DNA of 5,014 nucleotides, taken from positions 1 through 5,014 of the forward strand of contig JASHVU010000704.1 of assembly GCA_030044455.1 (NCBI GenBank). The letters run 5' to 3'. Of this stretch, positions 1 to 4,298 are shown one piece after another. Source of the DNA: Acidobacteriaceae bacterium. GTDB lineage: Bacteria > Acidobacteriota > Terriglobia > Terriglobales > Acidobacteriaceae. The notes below the pieces were generated by a model. The model saw only the letters and a program-made list of their open reading frames with translations, was not told the origin of the DNA and ran no database searches. The translations under genes and the position numbers were made by a program. The stretch's first letter is position 1, and every line of letters starts with the position of its first letter.

Positions 1-326
1 ACATTTCGCCGCTGCGCGAGAACGGCAAAACGTATGGCACGCCAACCTGGATCTGGAACGTAGCGGTTGGCGGCGAATTGTATGTGCGCGCCTACAGCGG
101 AAAGAATTCCCGATGGTACAAGGCTGCAATGGAGCAGAAGGCGGGTCGAATCACTGCGGCGGGTTTGACCCGCGAGGTGAGGTTTGAACCGGTCGCCGGT
201 CCAATGAACGACCGCATCGACGATGCATATCGCGCGAAATACAAAGGTAGCCCGTATCTCGCGCCGATGATCGCCCCGAGTGCGCGCGCCGCAACGGTCA
301 AAATCATCCCGGTTGTACCAGCCTAA
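1..326 (+). CDS. DUF2255 family protein, C-terminal part (5' end outside window)
   Basis: The open frame enters from the left edge with its first full codon at base 3 and ends at TAA 324-326, giving about 107 visible residues. The visible protein reads ISPLRENGKTYGTPTWIWNV at its start, then a run with VRAYSGKNSRWYKAA and AGRITAAG, and later NDRIDDAYRAKY and KGSPYLAPM. I recognise these as the conserved core of DUF2255, a family of small soluble proteins of roughly 120-130 residues, so only a short N-terminal piece should be missing. The family has no established biochemical role that I know of. The tryptophan and tyrosine pattern suggests a small beta-rich fold, but that is inference. No signal peptide or membrane segment is visible in the portion present. 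An internal TTG at 78 is not a credible start because conserved sequence continues upstream of it. It is separated by about 110 bp from the cupin gene, so co-transcription is possible but unproven. Confidence 0.85.
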   Translation, partial: ISPLRENGKTYGTPTWIWNVAVGGELYVRAYSGKNSRWYKAAMEQKAGRITAAGLTREVRFEPVAGPMNDRIDDAYRAKYKGSPYLAPMIAPSARAATVKIIPVVPA

Positions 327-379
327 CGAGCTTTTGCCGCCAGGGTGGGACACCACCATCATGTGTCAACTGGCTGTGC

Positions 380-408
380 CTGACAAAGACTCGCGGACGT
401 TCGATCAT
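380..408 (+). promoter_or_regulatory. Possible sigma-70-type promoter for the cupin gene
   Basis: CTGACA at 380-385 matches the -35 consensus TTGACA at five of six bases. A 17-base spacer leads to GATCAT at 403-408, which matches TATAAT at four of six. The implied start of transcription is near 415, about 20 bases before the cupin ATG and just upstream of its ribosome binding site. A small imperfect inverted repeat (GATCAT / ATGATT, 403-418) overlaps the -10 position. The match is weak and found by eye, so it is only a candidate. Confidence 0.25.
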
Positions 409-423
409 CTTTAATGATTGTCG

Positions 424-429
424 AAGGAG
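424..429 (+). promoter_or_regulatory. Ribosome binding site of the cupin gene
   Basis: AAGGAG lies 8 bases before ATG 438. It decides the start: another in-frame ATG at 414 lies upstream of this site and would place the Shine-Dalgarno inside the coding region. Confidence 0.8.
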
Positions 430-437
430 AAAGAATA

Positions 438-833
438 ATGGAAATCAAACGTGCCGGCTCGCAACCTTCTGCCAAAGGCCCTTCAGACTGGTTCACAGGC
501 ACCGTCCGCATCGATCCACTCTTCGCTGCGCCCGATCCGGCCCGCGTGCAGGGCGCGCACGTCACCTTTGAACCCGGCGCGCGCACCGCATGGCACACGC
601 ACCCGCTCGGCCAAACGCTCATCGTCACCTCTGGCCTGGGCTGCGCGCAACGCTGGGGCGGACCCATCGAAGAAATTCATCCCGGTGATGTCGTCTGGTT
701 TGCGCCGCAAGAAAAACACTGGCACGGCGCTTCACCCGTAACGGCAATGACTCACATCGCCATTCAGGAAAAACTCGACGGCAAAGTGGTCGATTGGATG
801 GAGAAGGTGAGCGACGAACAGTACGGCGGATAG
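438..833 (+). CDS. Cupin-fold manganese (R)-hydroxynitrile lyase homologue
   Basis: This is a 131-residue, single-domain cupin. From memory it matches the bacterial hydroxynitrile lyase of Granulicella tundricola (GtHNL) in length and along most of its sequence, starting with MEIKR. GtHNL binds Mn(II) and cleaves or forms (R)-mandelonitrile-type cyanohydrins, releasing or adding HCN; the enzymes are cytoplasmic homo-oligomers. Motif 1 here is WHTHPLGQ (52-59), and motif 2 runs from PGDVVWF to HWHG (82-97). The metal ligands known for GtHNL are present at the same numbers: H53, H55, Q59 and H94. The pocket residues A40, V42, H106 and Q110 also match. No signal peptide is visible. The natural substrate in acidobacteria is not established, so the in vivo role may differ from the assayed activity. 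Many relatives are annotated simply as cupin-domain or carboxymuconolactone decarboxylase-like proteins. The AAGGAG site and family length support this start. Confidence 0.88.
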   Translation: MEIKRAGSQPSAKGPSDWFTGTVRIDPLFAAPDPARVQGAHVTFEPGARTAWHTHPLGQTLIVTSGLGCAQRWGGPIEEIHPGDVVWFAPQEKHWHGASPVTAMTHIAIQEKLDGKVVDWMEKVSDEQYGG

Positions 834-863
834 AACGCTCCAATGAAGCGCCGAAATGGGTGC

Positions 864-889
864 CCCAGGTCCTGATTCCGGGACCTGGG
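864..889. terminator. Perfect 9-bp inverted repeat in convergent intergenic region; candidate bidirectional terminator
   Basis: CCCAGGTCC at 864-872 pairs perfectly with GGACCTGGG at 881-889 around an 8-base loop. It begins 31 bases after the cupin stop, between two convergent transcription units, where a terminator is expected. Neither strand shows a T-run after the stem, so it is not a classical intrinsic terminator. It could instead be an RNA-stabilising hairpin or a copy of a dispersed palindromic repeat. Confidence 0.5.
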
Positions 890-902
890 AAAGCGTAACC
901 CT

Positions 903-912
903 TAACTAGTTA
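903..912. repeat. 10-bp perfect palindrome TAACTAGTTA
   Basis: TAACTAGTTA is an exact palindrome with no spacer, lying between the two larger hairpins of the convergent region. It may be a dimeric protein-binding site or chance. No gene start lies nearby that would make it an obvious operator. Confidence 0.25.
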
Positions 913-936
913 CCTTCATTCTCAGGGAAGTTTGGC

Positions 937-959
937 CTGCAATCAAAAGTTGATTGCGG
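937..959. terminator. Inverted repeat downstream of the molybdopterin oxidoreductase gene; candidate terminator
   Basis: GCAATCAA at 939-946 pairs with TTGATTGC at 950-957 around a 3-base loop (AAG). One G-T wobble and one further G-C pair extend the stem to 937-959. It lies about 50 bases after the minus-strand stop codon at 1010, a suitable position for the 3' end of the cytochrome b / oxidoreductase operon. No T-run follows on either strand, so the function is inferred from position and stem strength. Confidence 0.45.
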
Positions 960-1009
960 CGCATGCGAGCCGAAGGACGTCCAGCTGCCTTTCAAGTCCC
1001 TATTGCCTC

Positions 1010-1768
1010 TCAAATTCCCGCGTACCACGCGTACCCATATTCCGGATCGACTGACCCTAGCCCCTTGCCGATGTTCTTCACCGAATCGATAGCCGTAATG
1101 TGCGTAACGAACTTCAGGCTCTTGTAGCCGAGCTGGCGCGGCACGCGCAGCCGCAGCGGGCCTCCGAATCCAACCGGCAGGTCGCCGTTATTCATTCCCA
1201 TGGTCAGCAGCGTTTGCGGATGCATCGCCTCATCGATATCAATCGTCTCCCAAAGGTACGGCTCGACCGCGTGGTAGTAGATGTACTTCACGCCCGGCTT
1301 CAGTCCCGCTTCGTTCAGCACGTTCGAAAGCGGCGTGCCGATCCACTCGGCAATGTACGACCACCCCTCCTCGCACGAAACCTCGGTGATCTGGCTATGC
1401 ACCGGCATCGTCTTCAAATCAGCGAGTGAAAGTGTCATCGGGTGCTCGACCATTCCGTCGACCGTCAGCCGCCAATCAACGAAGCCGCGCGCCTGCATCT
1501 TCTTGAAAGCTTCTTTCGGCGGTGCGATTTCGTTGGCGAAGGGCTTCTCTGAAATCATGCTGCGCGGAAACTCGCGCGCCATCGCGTGCCGCGCAAACAA
1601 CCGCTCGGCCCCGTAGGTCAGCGTTTCGCCGGCGCCATATACGCCTTTGCAGTCCGGCGGAACAAGGCCATACTTGCGCGAGAGTTTAGCTGCCGTCGCG
1701 AGCCCGGCAACTCCTGCCGCCGTCGCCAGCCCTGTTGTAATCAGCCTCCGCCGAGTAATCAAGCTCAT
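1010..1768 (-). CDS. Tat-exported molybdopterin-dependent oxidoreductase (sulfite oxidase / MsrP-like superfamily)
   Basis: The protein has 252 residues. The N-terminus contains TRRRLITTG (5-13), a twin-arginine signal followed by an alanine-rich hydrophobic stretch, so the folded, cofactor-loaded enzyme should be exported by Tat or held at the outer face of the inner membrane. From about residue 95 it shows the Oxidored_molyb domain: WRLTVDGMVEHPMTLSLADL (99-118), then EVSCEEGW (129-136), WIGTPL (142-147), and late in the domain GGPLRLRVPRQLGYKS near 202-217. C132 is the expected thiolate ligand of molybdenum. The CEEGW context resembles MsrP/YedY-type enzymes rather than eukaryotic-type sulfite oxidase. 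The substrate cannot be read from sequence; sulfoxides, sulfite-like oxyanions or others are possible. The start is fixed by GGAGG seven bases upstream and by an ATGA overlap with the cytochrome b gene, which implies translational coupling and a joint complex. A longer upstream reading of this frame lies over the cytochrome gene and is not credible. Confidence 0.85.
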   Translation of the reverse strand: MSLITRRRLITTGLATAAGVAGLATAAKLSRKYGLVPPDCKGVYGAGETLTYGAERLFARHAMAREFPRSMISEKPFANEIAPPKEAFKKMQARGFVDWRLTVDGMVEHPMTLSLADLKTMPVHSQITEVSCEEGWSYIAEWIGTPLSNVLNEAGLKPGVKYIYYHAVEPYLWETIDIDEAMHPQTLLTMGMNNGDLPVGFGGPLRLRVPRQLGYKSLKFVTHITAIDSVKNIGKGLGSVDPEYGYAWYAGI

Positions 1769-2499
1769 AACTCGTCCTCCGTCCGCGCCCGCCCAATCGT
1801 CATCGCCCTCATCCTGCGCCAGAAACCTGAAATCGCAATCATCACCACATGCACGACCAGAAAAGCAATCAAAGCCCAGGTAAGAAAGAAGTGCAGCGTG
1901 CGCGCCGTCTGCCTGCCACCCACCAGCCACGCCGTCGCCGGAAACGCACCGGTGAACGAAGGTGACATGGCGAGGCCAGTCCACATGATCAAGGGAAACA
2001 GAACAAAGATCACCACCAGGTACGTCACCCGCTGTAGCACGTTGTAGCTTTTCTCTTCCTGCCTGCCGGGCGGCGAACGGCGCAGATACTTTCGCGTGCG
2101 CGCCCAAATCGCGCGCCAGCCCCGCTCGCCGCGCACGGGGACGAGGTTGCGCTTGAAGTGCCCGCTCACCAGTCCCCACGCGCCATACGCCAACGCGGTG
2201 AACAACAGCAGCCACGCCGCCTCAAAGTGCAGGTAGCGGCTCCATCCGTTCTGATCGGGCATCACGTACTTGTAGCCGGTGGGCACGGTATCGCGCGAGG
2301 CAGGAATCGGCAGTGTAAACGCTGGCTTCACGTTCACATTGCCCACTTCGCCCCAGTAAAAACGCGGGTGCGAGATCACGATCTCCAGGCCGGTGACCGT
2401 GAGCGCAACAAACGCCACTACCGTAAGCCAGTGCGTTACGCGCACAACTGCGGCATGTCTCGGGGACGTTTTTTGCCTGACCGGGGAAAGGGTTGCCAC
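1765..2499 (-). CDS. Cytochrome b561-like / hydrogenase-type di-haem cytochrome b membrane subunit
   Basis: The protein has 244 residues from the chosen GTG start. Four hydrophobic segments are visible at about 22-42, 90-112, 157-178 and 200-224. Histidines suitable as haem b axial ligands sit in or beside these helices: H23 (RVTHW), H91 (RYLHF), H203 (LHFF) and H217 (VVHVV). This four-helix, four-histidine plan is that of PF01292-type cytochromes, which pass electrons between the quinone pool and a periplasmic partner. A loop at about 43-89 separates helices 1 and 2, and a basic loop (115-148, including KYLRRSPPGR) lies between helices 2 and 3. It is the first gene of a two-gene operon and overlaps the oxidoreductase by 4 bp, so it very probably anchors that enzyme and carries its electrons. 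The start is uncertain: no clear Shine-Dalgarno precedes GTG 2499, and an in-frame ATG at 2559 would add 20 residues that do not look conserved. Confidence 0.82.
   Translation of the reverse strand: MATLSPVRQKTSPRHAAVVRVTHWLTVVAFVALTVTGLEIVISHPRFYWGEVGNVNVKPAFTLPIPASRDTVPTGYKYVMPDQNGWSRYLHFEAAWLLLFTALAYGAWGLVSGHFKRNLVPVRGERGWRAIWARTRKYLRRSPPGRQEEKSYNVLQRVTYLVVIFVLFPLIMWTGLAMSPSFTGAFPATAWLVGGRQTARTLHFFLTWALIAFLVVHVVMIAISGFWRRMRAMTIGRARTEDEL
1776..1780 (-). promoter_or_regulatory. Ribosome binding site of the molybdopterin oxidoreductase gene
   Basis: GGAGG on the minus strand lies 7 bases before ATG 1768-1766, inside the end of the cytochrome b gene. It settles the start that places the twin-arginine signal at the N-terminus. 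Confidence 0.8.
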
Positions 2500-2554
2500 G
2501 CGCAGAGGATACCACGAACTCGTGTGTCTCAGGCATAACCATCTGCCTGGGCGC

Positions 2555-2589
2555 CCCATCCTAACCGCGTTTTGTGCGGTTAGGGTGGG
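2555..2589. repeat. 14-bp hairpin (structure A) in the divergent cytochrome b / trmD spacer
   Basis: Bases 2555-2568 pair with 2576-2589 around a 7-base loop (GTTTTGT). All 14 pairs are Watson-Crick except one G-T wobble (2559-2585). It is the strongest secondary structure in the spacer and covers the alternative ATG of the cytochrome gene at 2559. It may act as an RNA leader structure, or be a dispersed intergenic repeat; the sequence alone does not decide between these. Confidence 0.55.
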
Positions 2590-2616
2590 AGGCCAGCTTC
2601 CCCAGCCTCCCAACCC
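2583..2616. repeat. Competing hairpin (structure B) sharing an arm with structure A
   Basis: GGGAGGC at 2587-2593 pairs perfectly with GCCTCCC at 2605-2611 around an 11-base loop. Four more pairs (2583-2586 with 2612-2616, one bulged A at 2613) extend it. Bases 2583-2589 are also the right arm of structure A, so the two folds exclude each other. This has the geometry of an attenuator or switch, but no ligand-binding motif is recognised. Confidence 0.45.
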
Positions 2617-2631
2617 CGGCGCGAGCCGCTT

Positions 2632-2637
2632 TATCAT
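2632..2637 (+). promoter_or_regulatory. Possible -10 element of trmD, implying a leaderless transcript
   Basis: TATCAT matches TATAAT at five of six bases and ends 8 bases before the trmD ATG at 2646. Transcription from it would begin at or within a base or two of the ATG. No Shine-Dalgarno precedes this ATG, which fits a leaderless message. No good -35 hexamer is seen at the usual spacing, so confidence is low. Confidence 0.3.
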
Positions 2638-2645
2638 CTCTTCGT

Positions 2646-3521
2646 ATGCGTTTCGACGTCGTCACCATCTTTCCCGGCTTCTTTGCCGGCATCTTTGAGC
2701 ACGGTATCGTCCGCCGCGCCAGGGGCAAGGGACTGGTGACTATCGAAACCCACGATCTGCGCAATTTCACTCACGACCGTCACCGCACCGTCGACGACCG
2801 TCCCTTTGGCGGCGGCGAAGGCATGGTGCTCAAGCCCGAGCCGCTCGCCGAAGCGCTGAAGGCTTTGGGCATTGAGCCAAGGAGCAGGGAACAGGGATCG
2901 GCGGGCAGCGGTCCAGAACTCGAGGTCGCGTCAGCGCCGACTGCCACGCCGCAGGTGGTCCTGCTCTCCGCGCAGGGCCGCCCTTTCACGCAGTCAGTTG
3001 CCCGTCACCTTTCTACTCTCGACCACATCGTTCTGGTCTGCGGCCGCTACGAGGGAGTGGACGAGCGCATCAACCAGCTCTATTGCGATATGGAGCTGTC
3101 GATCGGCGACTACGTGCTGAGCGGCGGCGAGCTGGCTGCAGCCGTTGTCGTCGACGCAGTCATGCGCCTCATTCCAGGCGTGCTCGGCAACGAGGCTTCA
3201 GGCGAGTTCGAGAGCTTTGGCGTCGCCGACGCCGAGATCACGGCCGACAGCGACGGGGTGCCCCGATCGCAGCACGGCGCCGGCGGCCTGCTCGATTACC
3301 CGCACTACACCCGCCCCGCGGAGTTTGGTGGCCTGCGCGTGCCAGACGTGCTCGTCAATGGCGATCATGCGCAGATTCGCCGCTGGCGCCGGGAGCAGCA
3401 GTTGCGCAAAACCCTCGCCAATCGCCCCGACCTGCTTGAAGGCGCCTCACTCACCGCCGAAGACCAGAAACTGCTTGAAGCCCTCAAGCTCGACTGCAAT
3501 CGGCAGAAGGAGTCCCGATGA
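2646..3521 (+). CDS. trmD: tRNA (guanine-37-N1)-methyltransferase TrmD
   Basis: The product has 291 residues and is cytoplasmic. It uses S-adenosylmethionine to methylate G37 next to the anticodon, which prevents frameshifting. The N-terminus MRFDVVTIFP is typical. The SPOUT trefoil-knot domain shows LLSAQGRPFTQ (107-116), VCGRYEGVDER (131-141), IGDYVLSGGEL (153-163) and IPGVLGNEAS (176-185). LLDYPHYTRPAEF (215-227) carries the general-base aspartate, D217 here, equivalent to D169 of E. coli. The C-terminal tRNA-binding part has NGDHAQIRRWRREQ (238-251). It is longer than the E. coli enzyme (255 residues) because of a low-complexity insertion at about 76-103 and extra residues at 192-214. Conserved sequence begins exactly at ATG 2646, so a TTG at 2574 is rejected. 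No Shine-Dalgarno is visible. The gene ends in a 4-bp overlap with a membrane methyltransferase, and no rimM, rpsP or rplS gene is adjacent. Confidence 0.96.
   Translation: MRFDVVTIFPGFFAGIFEHGIVRRARGKGLVTIETHDLRNFTHDRHRTVDDRPFGGGEGMVLKPEPLAEALKALGIEPRSREQGSAGSGPELEVASAPTATPQVVLLSAQGRPFTQSVARHLSTLDHIVLVCGRYEGVDERINQLYCDMELSIGDYVLSGGELAAAVVVDAVMRLIPGVLGNEASGEFESFGVADAEITADSDGVPRSQHGAGGLLDYPHYTRPAEFGGLRVPDVLVNGDHAQIRRWRREQQLRKTLANRPDLLEGASLTAEDQKLLEALKLDCNRQKESR
3507..3512 (+). promoter_or_regulatory. Ribosome binding site of the ICMT-like gene
   Basis: AAGGAG inside the end of trmD lies 5 bases before ATG 3518. It supports translation start at the ATGA overlap and coupling of the two genes. 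Confidence 0.75.
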
Positions 3522-4090
3522 CTTTCAATTACCTTGAAGCTGCCGCGCTCATCGAGCTCCTTCTCTGCTGGCTTGCATGGGCGATCGCCTTTATCCGCCC
3601 TCGGCGCGCGGCGAAGGGTCAAAAGGAAACCGAAACGGCTTCCTCTTCTCGCTGGGGCATCTTCGTGGTTACGCTCGGCTTTTTCTGCGCCTGGGTGCAG
3701 ATTCGCCCTTCGCAATTCCACAAATCGCCCGCCGCGCTCATCGCCTCAATGGTGATCGGTCCCATTGCGGCAGCATTTGCCTGGTGGGCAACGCGGCACC
3801 TGGGCAAGCAGTGGCGCTACGTTGCCGCAATCACTGAGGGTCACGAGCTCATCACCACCGGTCCTTACCGGCTCATCCGGCATCCCATCTACGCGTCCAT
3901 CTTCGGCATGCTGCTGGCCACGGTTTTTGCATGGAGTTGGTGGCCCCTCGGCATTGCTGCGGTGGTCTTCTACATCATCGGCACGGAGGTTCGCATACGT
4001 GCTGAAGAAGCGCTGCTGGCCGCGCGCTTCGGCGACCAGTTCACCGCGTGGCGCGCCAAAACACCTGCCTACATTCCGTTTGTTCGCTAA
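3518..4090 (+). CDS. Integral membrane methyltransferase, isoprenylcysteine carboxyl methyltransferase (ICMT/PEMT) family
   Basis: The protein has 190 residues and several hydrophobic segments at about 7-26, 46-62, 73-92 and 126-156, the last long enough for a helical hairpin. The family signature GPYRLIRHPIY occupies 115-125. It is followed after the last helices by EVRIRAEEALL (157-167) and a C-terminal run with FGDQFTAWRAKTPAYIPF (171-188). In ICMT-like proteins these parts form the S-adenosylmethionine pocket at the membrane surface. Eukaryotic ICMT methylates prenylated cysteine, but bacteria lack that substrate class. Bacterial members act on lipids, quinone-like or other hydrophobic acceptors, or are uncharacterised, so I assign the family and not a substrate. 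It overlaps trmD by 4 bp (ATGA) and has its own AAGGAG, so it is probably co-transcribed with trmD. I see no direct functional link beyond shared use of S-adenosylmethionine. Confidence 0.88.
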   Translation: MTFNYLEAAALIELLLCWLAWAIAFIRPRRAAKGQKETETASSSRWGIFVVTLGFFCAWVQIRPSQFHKSPAALIASMVIGPIAAAFAWWATRHLGKQWRYVAAITEGHELITTGPYRLIRHPIYASIFGMLLATVFAWSWWPLGIAAVVFYIIGTEVRIRAEEALLAARFGDQFTAWRAKTPAYIPFVR

Positions 4091-4127
4091 ACGCTGAACG
4101 GTGAATAGTGCGCCGTGAAGGGTTTGT

Positions 4128-4167
4128 CCGTGTCAGCGCTGCAACAGTCGTGTTGCGGCTGACACGG
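4128..4167. terminator. Long two-part hairpin after the trmD operon; candidate terminator or structured RNA
   Basis: CCGTGTCAGC at 4128-4137 pairs perfectly with GCTGACACGG at 4158-4167. Inside it GCAACA (4141-4146) pairs with TGTTGC (4151-4156) around a GTCG tetraloop, separated by a small internal bulge. Sixteen Watson-Crick pairs form in 40 bases. It starts 37 bases after the ICMT-like stop codon, which suits the 3' end of that operon. No T-run follows. A flanking imperfect stem (4117-4126 with 4189-4198) could enclose it, so it may be part of a larger fold. Confidence 0.55.
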
Positions 4168-4206
4168 CGTACCCATTGAGCGCATCCGCAAGCCCTTTCG
4201 CATCAA

Positions 4207-4222
4207 GGCCGGCGAAACGGCC
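4207..4222 (+). repeat. Short GC-rich hairpin upstream of the secreted protein gene
   Basis: GGCCG at 4207-4211 pairs with CGGCC at 4218-4222 around a GCGAAA loop. A second weak stem, TGCAC (4230-4234) with GTGCA (4246-4250), follows. Both lie in what may be the 5' leader of the gene at 4299. The arms are short, so function is uncertain. Confidence 0.3.
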
Positions 4223-4288
4223 AATCGCTTGCACTTTTGCAGTGCGTGCAGACGGAGGCGTTCAGCTCCCGGCCCGGATACTCTAAAT

Positions 4289-4292
4289 GGAG
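4289..4292 (+). promoter_or_regulatory. Ribosome binding site deciding the start of the secreted CBM9-like protein
   Basis: GGAG lies 6 bases before ATG 4299. A second in-frame ATG at 4287 would overlap this site and is directly preceded by an in-frame TAA (4284-4286), so 4299 is preferred and nothing further upstream is possible. Confidence 0.65.
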
Positions 4293-4298
4293 AATCCC

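Noticed and set aside
414..437. Upstream in-frame ATG of the cupin gene
   Set aside because: It would put the AAGGAG site inside the coding sequence, and the known enzymes start at the MEIKR segment.
1769..2215. N-terminal extension of the molybdopterin oxidoreductase reading frame to 401 residues
   Set aside because: It overlaps the cytochrome b gene in another frame, places the twin-arginine signal in the middle of the protein, and ignores the GGAGG site at 1776-1780.
1586..2538. Plus-strand open frames over the cytochrome b and oxidoreductase genes
   Set aside because: They are antisense to two well-supported, translationally coupled genes and show no domain-like sequence.
2500..2637. 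Longer starts for cytochrome b (2637 or ATG 2559)
   Set aside because: The added residues are rich in G, W, P and R and unlike the family. They are read from the spacer hairpins. GTG 2499 gives a normal short N-terminus, although no clear Shine-Dalgarno supports it, so the ATG at 2559 is not fully excluded.
2574..2645. TTG start for trmD at 2574
   Set aside because: TrmD proteins begin at the MRFDVVTIFP segment, which starts exactly at ATG 2646. The upstream codons lie in the inverted-repeat region.
4091..4298. tRNA gene or known riboswitch in the structured intergenic region
   Set aside because: No T-loop or anticodon arm pattern is present, and I could not match TPP, cobalamin, SAM or c-di-GMP riboswitch consensus cores.
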